From: Odoribacter sp. Z80
GTDB lineage: Bacteria; Bacteroidota; Bacteroidia; Bacteroidales; Marinifilaceae
Direction of reading: 5' to 3'
NCBI RefSeq assembly: GCF_009935865.1
Contig: NZ_QWEL01000010.1
Span: forward strand, 48,422-112,421
Length of the DNA stretch: 64,000 nucleotides
The translations under genes were made by a program, and so were the position numbers. The notes under the pieces were generated by a model. That model was given only the letters and a program-made list of their open reading frames with translations, did not search any database and had not been told where the DNA came from. Each line of letters begins with the position of its first letter. Position 1 is the stretch's first letter. Of this stretch, positions 47,401 through 55,039 are shown one piece after another.

Positions 47401-48166
47401 CTGGAAGTTTGCCGGAGTGAATCCCCGGTCAGGTAATCCGCAATATTATTTGACGGAAGAAGGGAAAAGGGCTTACGGAAAGTTTCTTGATGGCTGGGAT
47501 TCTTATTCCGATAAAAAGAAAGAGGAATATCAACCTTTGATCGGTTCGATGAACGAGATTCCTGATAAAATAGATTACCTGCGGGCGAGTTCCGATAAAT
47601 TTGGGTTTGTCACTTCTTCCATGCAGTATCTCGGACGTTCCAATCCGAAGCATGTGGGTGGTTTTAATACTGTAATGCGTTATAAAGGTCTGGAGTTTAC
47701 AACTTCGTGGACATTTAAGACAGGTCATTTGATTCCTAATTTTAATGATTACCAGAATGCGCCGAATAACGAAGCGGATGACAGGCGTGTAGCGTTGGGT
47801 TATTCCTCGGATTTGAAAGTGTCGGCAACAAACCGGGAGAGAAAGTATCTGTATTACTGGCAGTTTGCCGGAGATGTCACAGATGTGCCGCAGTTTACGA
47901 CATCGGATAATGATTTGTGGTCTTCAATGTGTATTTCTGACCGTTATTCAAAGGGAGATTATCTTCGGATGACAAATTTGTCATTGAGTTACCGTTTCCC
48001 TTCACAATTGGTTCAGAAATGGAAAATGACAAATTTGTCCCTTGGTTTTAATGCCCGGAATTTATTGACTTTTACGAAGTACAGAGGTTTGGATGTCGGG
48101 TCGGGTAGTGCTTTTGCTTATCCTGTGGCACGTGAATTTAATTTTAAACTGACTGTTGGATTTTAA
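44498..48166 (+). CDS. SusC/RagA TonB-dependent transporter with STN domain
   Basis: 1222 residues. Signal peptide about 1-33. STN (secretin/TonB N-terminal) domain about 36-108 (LKEIKAQTEFDFVYNAREI). Carboxypeptidase-D regulatory-like domain about 123-205 (VQDESGLPLPGVSVLLKGT). Plug about 215-340 with the family motif SILKDASAAAIYGARAANGV. The rest is a 22-strand-type barrel ending in FNFKLTVGF, a C-terminal Phe as usual. The STN domain means it signals through FecR. It forms a lidded importer with the SusD protein encoded 12 nt downstream. Cargo not evident; no carbohydrate enzyme is nearby. Confidence 0.95.
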   Translation: MKNRFYYRTYWSRWLCTVVCTILLGSSFAHASAGQQLARVNLSKQNAEIREILKEIKAQTEFDFVYNAREINDRARVSVDVQDADIEKVLRICLENLNVDFIIQDKIIVLQQRKSQPQEQPQVWVLKGKVQDESGLPLPGVSVLLKGTVVGVATDAEGRFTISFPVGEKLPELLFSFIGMQTESFSVKDPAKEIKVVMHENSESLNEVIVTGMETVKKEHMTGSATVITAKDLKMQGITSLDRILEGMVAGLNSTTISGAPGSRSKITIRGENNLSGNTEPLWIVDGLPMMSGVPQSNSGDYAGTIMQDGVGNIMPEDIESISILKDASAAAIYGARAANGVIVITTKKGFRSKTQVNYSGTYECGIAPRNRLDFMNSAEKLSYERSIVDHFGLNYAYLTGRGGYMYKRSVNGYLTPANYEREVQRLANINTDWFDVLFRTAQSHSHNISLRGGTGELTYYTSVNYQEKNGILISNKYQSAGVLMKLDYRPVQNLIVALNVAANSRKNRDNASAIDPFTYAIFANPYERPYDENGNYAADLSYLSNNYTSERASGYVYDQFNILKEMRDTRLKQDGSDVELTFNVRYEVIPGLSLESIVRKGISYNTETREVNAGTYTSWKNEKFGRDAFKDYNIMPAGYDNGELSENSGKNYNWSIRNQIDYSFTVKQDHLFSVLLANEVMSKKFTNFGYTSPIYYGDYRITGVPTFDKNVAYEDLLTSVGSMFQTSDGQDRSVSFLGSLRYGYKDRYVLNFNYRADGADVIGNTNRFTPLWSVGARYNLHNEEFFKNPIVTELSVRGSYGYTGNIDRSAYPFSTISFGSNMYMGNRYATDFTYPNPTVGWERKKDRNIGLDLTLLDNRINFTFDYYSNRTEDVLENLEVPSSTGRTSVRANGGVVENSGLEFYLNVRWVKAGDFTFSTSFNIARNKNVIKKSHYDYASYREVLEKGAVVQGGIINIVGNETGGIYGWKFAGVNPRSGNPQYYLTEEGKRAYGKFLDGWDSYSDKKKEEYQPLIGSMNEIPDKIDYLRASSDKFGFVTSSMQYLGRSNPKHVGGFNTVMRYKGLEFTTSWTFKTGHLIPNFNDYQNAPNNEADDRRVALGYSSDLKVSATNRERKYLYYWQFAGDVTDVPQFTTSDNDLWSSMCISDRYSKGDYLRMTNLSLSYRFPSQLVQKWKMTNLSLGFNARNLLTFTKYRGLDVGSGSAFAYPVAREFNFKLTVGF

Positions 48167-48178
48167 AAAAAGGGTTTT

Positions 48179-49663
48179 ATGAATAAGATATATTTGTTTA
48201 TTGCATGTTTGTCGGTTTTGATACTGACGTCTTGTGATAGGTTTCTGGAGTTGACACCCCGTGATCAAAAGGTAGTCAGTACGATTGAGGATTATCGGGA
48301 TATTATGGCAAGTTATATGCGTTTGCTGAAAACGCCGAACCCTACTCAGGAGAAAGTGTTTGGGGTAGATGCCTATGCTTTTCCGCTTTTTGATGTAGCT
48401 GCCAATCTGGGGGTTTATACCGGAGAAACGAATCTGAATACGGCTTCATCTTTTTATTATGATAACAAGAACGGAACGTATACGACGAGCGGAAAGAATA
48501 TGCAGACCTGGCTAATGACGGATGTTTATGCCTGGGACCGTTATTACGGTTTCTTAGGACCGATTAATTTGATTATTTCCGGAATTGAGACGGCGGAAGG
48601 AGAAAATGAGCAGTTGCGGAACCGGGTGAAGGGGGAGGCTTTGGTATGGAGGGCATTCGCTTATTTTAAGCTGTTGCAGTATTATGCTCCTTATAAAGAC
48701 AATATTTATGGCGTACCGGTATATCTGACTCCGGAACAGGATATCGGGGCGGCGATGCCGGAGCGGAAAACGCAGAGGGAGGTGTATGACCGTATATTTA
48801 CAGACTGTGGGGAAGCTCTGGCTTTACTGAGGGAGACGGCTTCCAATGAGTGGAATTGTGCCTGGCGCAGCGATTTTATCCATGCTATGATGGCCAGTAT
48901 TTATACGTGGAGGGCAATGTCTGGGGCTGCGGAATCCACAGACTGGGCTGATGCGGAAAAGTGTGCTACGGAAGCTATGCAGGGACGTGCTTTAGTCAGT
49001 TCTTCTGCAGAATTGAAAAACATATTTAATTGCAAAGATGTGAGCAATGAAACGGTGATAGAGAGTGATGAATTTTATTTTCGGCTTCTGGACGGAAACC
49101 ATCAGCAGCTTTTTAATTTCAGCAATGCCTATTATGAGGGAGGAGTGAGTGACGGTCGGGTTAACCGGATGTATTATAATTATTTCCGGGATGAGGATAT
49201 CCGGAAAACGGCATGGTTTAATAGCGAGGGTACTTATAATGACAAGTACGGCATTTTTGGAAGTATGAATGGAGGATGTCTGATGTTGTTCCGATTGGCG
49301 GAAATGTATCTGATTAAGGCGGAGGCTTTGGTCCGGCAGGGTAAAATTGGCGATGCCCGGGTAGTATTGCAGGAATTTTGTTCTGCTCGTTATACGGACG
49401 AGGTGGAGATTGCTTCTGATCCTGAGACTTTGTTGCAGGAGATTCTTGATGAGCGGATTCGGGAGTTTTACCAGGAAAATGATTTCCGTTGGTTGGATAT
49501 GAAGCGGCTGGGGGTACGGGTGGAACGGTTGGTTGCCGGAGAGCGGTTTATCTTGCAGCCGGATGATTTTCGGTATAGTTTTCCTATACCGCTCCGGGAA
49601 TTGCAATTGAATAAAAATATGGTGCAAACGCCGGGATGGGAGAAAGTGATCCTGGTACAATAA
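48179..49663 (+). CDS. SusD/RagB-family outer-membrane lipoprotein
   Basis: 494 residues with lipobox LILTSC (C19). The N-terminal SusD-like TPR region (VKGEALVWRAFAYFKLLQYY is the family hallmark) and C-terminal RagB/SusD domain (LFRLAEMYLIKAEALVRQG; EFYQENDFRWLDMKRLG) are complete. It is the ligand-binding lid of the SusC channel at the cell surface. Closest in style to RagB-type proteins that handle peptides or glycans; no glycan-specific hint in the neighbourhood. Confidence 0.94.
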   Translation: MNKIYLFIACLSVLILTSCDRFLELTPRDQKVVSTIEDYRDIMASYMRLLKTPNPTQEKVFGVDAYAFPLFDVAANLGVYTGETNLNTASSFYYDNKNGTYTTSGKNMQTWLMTDVYAWDRYYGFLGPINLIISGIETAEGENEQLRNRVKGEALVWRAFAYFKLLQYYAPYKDNIYGVPVYLTPEQDIGAAMPERKTQREVYDRIFTDCGEALALLRETASNEWNCAWRSDFIHAMMASIYTWRAMSGAAESTDWADAEKCATEAMQGRALVSSSAELKNIFNCKDVSNETVIESDEFYFRLLDGNHQQLFNFSNAYYEGGVSDGRVNRMYYNYFRDEDIRKTAWFNSEGTYNDKYGIFGSMNGGCLMLFRLAEMYLIKAEALVRQGKIGDARVVLQEFCSARYTDEVEIASDPETLLQEILDERIREFYQENDFRWLDMKRLGVRVERLVAGERFILQPDDFRYSFPIPLRELQLNKNMVQTPGWEKVILVQ

Positions 49664-49675
49664 AAATAGAATCGT

Positions 49676-50947
49676 ATGAAAAAGAACGTATCACGAATAT
49701 TAGGAGTGTTTTCAGGAATTTGGTTATTGTTTTCCTGCACACCGGATGATTATACTTATCGGGATAACCGGGATATGGATGTCAGTAGTGTAGATAGTGT
49801 CGCTCTTGTCGCCAATCATGTTATGGTATTGGCTGATGGGCATGCGCAATTGGAACTTTTTCCGAAGTTGTTTACCCGGGAGGGCAATCAGATTCCCGAC
49901 AGCCGGGTAAAGGATGAGTGGTTGGAGTATGTTTCGGAATCGGGTATCCGTCTTAGCCGTTATTTTTCAACATCGGATGCCAGTCTGATTGGCCAGACCG
50001 TGACGGCCCGGTTGAAAATTAAAGGGACGGATTTGGAATCGAATCCGGTGACTTTTGAGGTTATCGCTCCGTTGGAGACGGAATATACTTCGGAAATCAT
50101 CATACCGGTGGTGTTTCATATTGTACAGACTACGGAGGATGTGGAATCATTCGGCGGAGAATATAAACAGGAGCAGATTGAGGCCTTGTTAATGAAGTTG
50201 AATAACATGTTAGACGGAAGTACAACACATAATCCGGTAGGGGTGAATACGCATATCCGGTTAAAGCCTGCCCTTTACGATCCTTACGGTAAGAAGTTGA
50301 TGGAACCCGGTATTGACCGATTGACAGTAAGGGAGATTAATGTTGAGAACCGGTATGAAGATTTTTTGGTCGGACAGCACTTGATTTGGCCGGTGGAGCA
50401 CTATATGAATGTTTGGCTGATTTCGGACAGGGAAATGGATGTCGATGATTTCGGTAATAAAATCAGTGCTTTGTGTTATCCGTATTATGTGAATCCGGGT
50501 GAGGGAAATGCGCCGGAAGGGATTGCCTGGAAGGAATATGACGGCAGTGAGTTGTCGGCACGTGAAGCGGGAGTGATTTATAAATTGCAGGAATTGGATA
50601 ATATTGACCGGGAGTTTTCGAATAGCGGAGGATTGGCCAATAATGAACTGGGGTATTATATCGGGCAATATCTGGGGTTGTTGCCGACCTGTCATTTATA
50701 TGGAGTAGGGACAGATTTTTGTGATGACACTCATGATTATGGGCCGGACGAAAATGCTGTAGATAAGAATCGGCAATGGTATAAGGAAGCCAACGGTTGT
50801 TATTTCCGGGCGGAAAATATCATGGACGATCCGCGTGGAGTACATTGTTCCGTTTCGCGGGAGCAATGTATCCGGATGCGTTGGGTGTTGAATTATTGCC
50901 CGGGACGTAGTGCCTGGAAATCGGATTTTGCTTTTACAGGGAAATAA
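49676..50947 (+). CDS. BF0631-type zinc-metalloproteinase lipoprotein homologue, zinc ligands lost
   Basis: 423 residues with lipobox LLFSC (C21). An Ig-like domain (about 35-135) precedes a pappalysin/M43-like fold (about 140-420). Conserved framework: IIPVVFHIVQ, the late NIMD (Met-turn) motif, and CIRMRWVLNYCPGR at the end. The active-site helix, normally HExxHxxGxxH, reads NELGYYIGQYL: ligands are N323, Y327 and L333; only E324 remains. This predicts a non-catalytic binding protein. The frame is intact and the family's cysteines remain, so it does not look like a decaying pseudogene. Follows susD by 12 nt. Confidence 0.75.
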   Translation: MKKNVSRILGVFSGIWLLFSCTPDDYTYRDNRDMDVSSVDSVALVANHVMVLADGHAQLELFPKLFTREGNQIPDSRVKDEWLEYVSESGIRLSRYFSTSDASLIGQTVTARLKIKGTDLESNPVTFEVIAPLETEYTSEIIIPVVFHIVQTTEDVESFGGEYKQEQIEALLMKLNNMLDGSTTHNPVGVNTHIRLKPALYDPYGKKLMEPGIDRLTVREINVENRYEDFLVGQHLIWPVEHYMNVWLISDREMDVDDFGNKISALCYPYYVNPGEGNAPEGIAWKEYDGSELSAREAGVIYKLQELDNIDREFSNSGGLANNELGYYIGQYLGLLPTCHLYGVGTDFCDDTHDYGPDENAVDKNRQWYKEANGCYFRAENIMDDPRGVHCSVSREQCIRMRWVLNYCPGRSAWKSDFAFTGK

Positions 50948-50961
50948 ATACTATATCAATG

Positions 50962-50985
50962 TACCGATAGTCTGATGTATCGGTA
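50962..50985 (+). other. Hairpin between pseudo-protease and thioredoxin-like genes
   Basis: TACCGATA, 8-nt loop, TATCGGTA; no T-run. Possibly an mRNA-processing or stabilising element inside the operon. Confidence 0.35.
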
Positions 50986-51041
50986 ATGCGTACGTCTGCT
51001 ATGGGTACATGGTTACATAAACAGTTTAAAACAGGATTGGA

Positions 51042-52394
51042 ATGAAGAAAAATTTGTTGGTTTTATTAGGGTGTTTGCTGGTGGCTTGCGGAGTGTGGGC
51101 CCAGGGGATTGTTTTTCAGAAAGGCACTTGGGAAGAAATACTTACGCAGGCCAAACAAGAGGATAAGGTTGTTTTTGTGGATTTTTATACTTCTTGGTGT
51201 GGTCCCTGCAAGATGATGGAGAGGGAGGTTTTTTCCCAGAAGAAAGTCGGGGATTACTATAATCAGAATTTTATTTGTTGCAAGGTTGACGGGGAGAAGG
51301 GAGAAGGACCGGATTTAGCGAAGAAATATAAAGTAACTGCTTTCCCGACTTTTTTGTATTTGAATGGAGAGGGGCAGGTTGTGTATCGTTTTAGTGGTGC
51401 CCGGGATGCTAAAGAATTTCTGGAAGAAGCTGAAAGGGTGTCTCTTTGTGCACAGTATGACGGTTGGGAGAAAATACAGTCCGCTTATCAATCCGGAAGC
51501 ACTGACCCGGAGTTGATAAAGGTATATTATGAACTTTGTCCGGGAGATGAGAAAGTTGTGGCGTTAAACCGTTATTTGATGGCATTGCCGGACAAACAAT
51601 TGTTTGCTCAGGAAACGGGGAAGTTGTTTGAGAAAGGCTTGTCGGTTTATAATTACGATTTGATGAAACGTATCATTGAAGGCCGGGTGAAGATGGGGGA
51701 ACAGAGTCCGGAATATGATTTTGTTTATACCTTCCCGTTGCAGTTCAGAATGACAGAGTTTTTTAATCAATGTGTGAGAAATGGGGAACAGGAACGCCTG
51801 GAGGAACTCTTTTCGTTAAAAAAGACATTCAGCGTGTTGCCTCATTCAATAGACAATGATATTAATGTTGTCGAAGGCCGGGGATTGTATTTTGTATCGG
51901 AGGATTGGATTAATCTTCGTTATTTATATCAAAATCGGAATGATGACGAACGTTTTAAAGCGTTGATGGAATCTTATTTGCCGGATTTGATGCGGAAAAA
52001 TCCGTTGGATACGCTGAATGCCCAAACGAAGCAGTTGGAAGAACTGATAGAGTATATCCCTTTTGCACGGAGTACGATGTCGGAACGTTATCTGTTGTTC
52101 GGTAAAACCATGATTAATTTTATTGATTATTATTGGCGTTTGGTGCCTTCGGATAAGAAATATCGTGAACGGTGTTTTGATTGGCTGGATTATGTTTGCC
52201 GGATGAATCCCTACAGTCCGGATGTTGCGATGAGGGCTGCCCGGTTGTTGATGCGCCTGGAGCACAAGAAAGAGGCTGTTGTTTTTTTGGAAACGGCCAT
52301 TGCCAAACAAAAGATTTTTGAAAAGAAAAAGCCTTTGATCGAGGTGAAAAAACTTGAAGATATGCTGAGGGATGTCCGGAACGATAAAATCTGA
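51042..52394 (+). CDS. Periplasmic thioredoxin-like protein
   Basis: 450 residues. Signal sequence with either a lipobox (LLVAC) or a signal peptidase I site after WAQ. The thioredoxin domain (about 22-130) has the classical active site WCGPC in FYTSWCGPCKMME and the cis-Pro in TAFPTF. The C-terminal 300 residues are helical and resemble the extra domain of Bacteroidetes thioredoxin-fold proteins that accompany SusCD loci. It may keep cysteines of the locus proteins reduced or isomerise substrate disulfides. 94 nt after the pseudo-protease gene. Confidence 0.85.
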   Translation: MKKNLLVLLGCLLVACGVWAQGIVFQKGTWEEILTQAKQEDKVVFVDFYTSWCGPCKMMEREVFSQKKVGDYYNQNFICCKVDGEKGEGPDLAKKYKVTAFPTFLYLNGEGQVVYRFSGARDAKEFLEEAERVSLCAQYDGWEKIQSAYQSGSTDPELIKVYYELCPGDEKVVALNRYLMALPDKQLFAQETGKLFEKGLSVYNYDLMKRIIEGRVKMGEQSPEYDFVYTFPLQFRMTEFFNQCVRNGEQERLEELFSLKKTFSVLPHSIDNDINVVEGRGLYFVSEDWINLRYLYQNRNDDERFKALMESYLPDLMRKNPLDTLNAQTKQLEELIEYIPFARSTMSERYLLFGKTMINFIDYYWRLVPSDKKYRERCFDWLDYVCRMNPYSPDVAMRAARLLMRLEHKKEAVVFLETAIAKQKIFEKKKPLIEVKKLEDMLRDVRNDKI

Positions 52395-52421
52395 ACCGGG
52401 GCGGTTGAAATGCAGAGTATC

Positions 52422-52453
52422 TGCCGGAGGAATATAACCTCCGGCAAGATATT
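52422..52453 (+). terminator. Terminator after the thioredoxin-like gene
   Basis: TGCCGGAGG, 7-nt loop, CCTCCGGCA, then AGATATTTTATT. The stem is strong; the T-run is broken. It closes the fecR-to-thioredoxin unit. Confidence 0.65.
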
Positions 52454-52576
52454 TTATTAAAAAGGGTATTGTATTTGTCCTGACTGTTTGAAGGAGTTTT
52501 GCCGGGAGGGGGGAAAGGGAGAAACTTTGGGAAAAACAGATTCGTATACCGTGAATGAATAACTAAAAATAGAGGT

Positions 52577-53626
52577 ATGAATCATGGTATCAGTGTCTTG
52601 TTCAGGGCTATTCCGGTTGTAATGGCTTTTATCTGTTTTTTTCTGGGAGGTTTTATTTATTGGTATGGGGATGACGGATTACGTCAGGTGGCCGGGCCTG
52701 TGGTATTTTTTCTGGGAGCAATTTGCCTGGCTTTGTATGCTACGGCTGCTGTCATCATTCGGCAGTTGATAAAAAAGTTTCATCCTTTTCTTCGTTATGT
52801 AGTGCCCGCTTTCGGTTATTTGGTCGCTGCTATTACTATTGCTGCGGGAGTGATGATTTTTCTGAATGGGAGAAATTCGAATTTTATTGTATCGGGCCAT
52901 GTTGTCTGCGGAGTGGGTTTGATTGCTGCCTGTGTTTCAACTGCTGCTACTTCTTCCACTAAATTTTATTTGATTCCGGTTAATTCCGAGACAGTTGGAA
53001 ACAGGGTAAATGTTCAGGGGTTTTCCACTGTGACGGGACGGATATTGACCGGTCTGGTTTCGTTTTTCTCGGTGATAGCCTGGGTTTGGTGTATAGTATT
53101 ATTGATGTGTGCAGAAAAAGAAACTTATTATTTTGTCACCGGAACGGTTATGGGGGGCTTGGCTTGTATCTGTACCAGTCTGATTGCTTTGGTGGCGAGT
53201 ATTGTTAAACAGATTCGCAATACTTATACAAATCGGGACCGGAATATGTGGCCTAAGCTGGTTTTAACGATGGGAACCGTTGCTTTTATATGGGGATTAG
53301 TGGTTATTTTTGCCTGGATAGGAAATGTTGCAAATACTACCGGTTTTATCATGTTGGGGTTGGGATTGGTTTGTTTTAGTATTTCCAGTAAAGTGATTTT
53401 GTTGGCTAAAGTATGGAAGCGGTCTTTTGCTTTAGCCAACCGCATTCCTATGATTCCGGTAATTACTGCTTTATTGTGTTTGTTTTCAGGTGTTTTTTTA
53501 TTTGAAGAAGGTCTGTATGACAATGCTTTTTTTGTACCGGCCCGGGTGTTATCCGGTTTGGGGGCTATTTGTTTCTGTCTGTTTTCTATAGTCAGTATAT
53601 TGGAAAGTGGTACTTCAAAGAAATAA
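52577..53626 (+). CDS. YhiM-like inner-membrane protein (DUF2776)
   Basis: 349 residues, about ten transmembrane segments, no signal peptide. Very similar in pattern to enterobacterial YhiM: the GHVVCGVGLIAACVSTAA segment, SLALANRIPMIPV-like AKVWKRSFALANRIPMIPV, and the C-terminus FSIVSILESGTSKK. It also has an internal repetition of membrane units. YhiM in E. coli has been linked to acid and stress tolerance. Transcribed alone, bounded by terminators on both sides. The resemblance to enteric proteins stands out for a Bacteroidetes genome and could reflect transfer; that is inference. Confidence 0.82.
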   Translation: MNHGISVLFRAIPVVMAFICFFLGGFIYWYGDDGLRQVAGPVVFFLGAICLALYATAAVIIRQLIKKFHPFLRYVVPAFGYLVAAITIAAGVMIFLNGRNSNFIVSGHVVCGVGLIAACVSTAATSSTKFYLIPVNSETVGNRVNVQGFSTVTGRILTGLVSFFSVIAWVWCIVLLMCAEKETYYFVTGTVMGGLACICTSLIALVASIVKQIRNTYTNRDRNMWPKLVLTMGTVAFIWGLVVIFAWIGNVANTTGFIMLGLGLVCFSISSKVILLAKVWKRSFALANRIPMIPVITALLCLFSGVFLFEEGLYDNAFFVPARVLSGLGAICFCLFSIVSILESGTSKK

Positions 53627-53651
53627 AATGAAGCTTGTCGAATGATAAATT

Positions 53652-53685
53652 AAATCCGTATCTTTGTCAGAAGATACGGATTTTT
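53652..53685 (+). terminator. Terminator of the YhiM-like gene / leader hairpin of rarA
   Basis: AAATCCGTATCTT (53652-53664), 6-nt loop, AAGATACGGATTT (53671-53683), then TT: a perfect 13-bp stem ending 5 nt before the rarA ATG. The rarA -7 element lies within it. Confidence 0.75.
53659..53666 (+). promoter_or_regulatory. -7 element of rarA
   Basis: TATCTTTG, exact TAnnTTTG, with a TTG at 53635-53637 about 21 nt upstream. It is embedded in the left arm and loop of the hairpin at 53652-53685. Confidence 0.6.
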
Positions 53686-53688
53686 AAT

Positions 53689-54963
53689 ATGGACAACAAG
53701 CCTTTGGCAGAGCGCTTAAGACCTAAGACGTTAGACGATTATATCGGGCAACAGCATTTGGTCGGTAAGGGGAAAGTATTGCGCAAGATGATTGAATCGG
53801 GTGTGGTTTCTTCTTTTATTTTGTGGGGGCCTCCGGGAGTGGGCAAGACTACGTTGGCGATGATTATTGCGGAGCAATTGAAAAGGCCTTTTTATGTATT
53901 GAGTGCGGTCAGTTCCGGGGTGAAGGATGTTCGGGAAGTGATTCAGAAAGCGGAAAGCCAGCGCTTTTTTAATACGCCTAATCCCATTCTTTTCATTGAT
54001 GAGATTCATCGGTTCTCCAAAGCACAGCAGGATTCTTTGCTGGCTGCTGTGGAAAAGGGCACAGTGACTTTAATCGGGGCGACTACTGAAAATCCTTCTT
54101 TCGAAGTGATATCTCCGTTGTTGTCCCGTTGCCAGGTATATGTTCTGAAGGCACAGGAAAAAGCGGACCTGGAAGCTTTAGTGGACCGGGCTGTTCAAAA
54201 AGATTTTTATCTGAAAGAAAAGAATATTATAGTCCGGGAAAAAGAAGCCTTGATTTCTTTTAGCGGAGGAGATGCCCGGAAATTGCTCAATATATTGGAA
54301 TTGGTAGTGAATGCCCAGGCGGGTCCTGAAATAATCATTGATAATGATACCGTTCGTAGGGAGTTGCAGGAGAATCCGTTGATGTATGATAAAGACGGGG
54401 AACAGCATTATGATATCATTTCTGCTATGATAAAATCTATCCGGGGGAGTGATCCGAATGCCGCCCTTTATTATATGGCCCGGATGTTGGAAGGAGGAGA
54501 GGATCCCAAGTTTATTGCCCGCCGGCTTTTGATTTCTGCTTCTGAAGATATAGGTCTGGCTAATCCGAATGCTATGTTATTGGCAAATGCCTGTTTTGAT
54601 ATTATTCATAAAATCGGTATGCCTGAAGCGCGTATTCCTTTGTCGGAATGTGTCATTTATCTGGCTACTTCCCCCAAAAGTAATTCTGCCTATCTTGCTA
54701 TTGATGAGGCTATTGCTGTTGTAAAGCAAACGGGTAATCTTCCGGTTCCTTTGTATTTGCGTAATGCTCCGACGAAGTTAATGAAGGAATTGAATTACGG
54801 AAAAGATTATAAATACGCTCATAACTATCCGGGAAATTTTGTTGAAATGGAATTTATGCCGGAAGAAGTGAATGAAAAAGTATTTTACCGGCCGCAGTCT
54901 AATGCAGCGGAGATAAAAATATGGGAAAGATTGAAAAATTGGTGGAAAAAGAAATATAACTGA
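53689..54963 (+). CDS. rarA: Replication-associated recombination protein A
   Basis: 424 residues from ATG 53689 (MDNKPLAERLRPKTLDDYIG). AAA+ core with Walker A GPPGVGKT and Walker B ILFIDEIHRF, sensor 1 ATTENPSFE, then the RarA/MgsA C-terminal tetramerisation domain (GGEDPKFIARRLLISASEDIGLA). It works at stalled replication forks in the cytoplasm. The in-frame start at 53635 is upstream of the promoter and rejected. Confidence 0.95.
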   Translation: MDNKPLAERLRPKTLDDYIGQQHLVGKGKVLRKMIESGVVSSFILWGPPGVGKTTLAMIIAEQLKRPFYVLSAVSSGVKDVREVIQKAESQRFFNTPNPILFIDEIHRFSKAQQDSLLAAVEKGTVTLIGATTENPSFEVISPLLSRCQVYVLKAQEKADLEALVDRAVQKDFYLKEKNIIVREKEALISFSGGDARKLLNILELVVNAQAGPEIIIDNDTVRRELQENPLMYDKDGEQHYDIISAMIKSIRGSDPNAALYYMARMLEGGEDPKFIARRLLISASEDIGLANPNAMLLANACFDIIHKIGMPEARIPLSECVIYLATSPKSNSAYLAIDEAIAVVKQTGNLPVPLYLRNAPTKLMKELNYGKDYKYAHNYPGNFVEMEFMPEEVNEKVFYRPQSNAAEIKIWERLKNWWKKKYN

Positions 54964-55039
54964 TCAGGTAGCCGGATTTTAAGAAAACCGGACCATTCAA
55001 AAGAAAAAGGATATATAAAATTCGTAAAATTATAATCGT

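Noticed and set aside
48992..49660. 222-codon minus-strand frame inside susD
   Set aside because: Antisense shadow of a clearly recognisable SusD gene.
49676..50947. The metalloproteinase homologue as a pseudogene
   Set aside because: Open frame, lipobox, conserved C-terminal framework and operon position are all intact; only the zinc ligands differ.
53635..53688. 18-residue N-terminal extension of RarA
   Set aside because: It contains the promoter and hairpin; the conserved start is at 53689.
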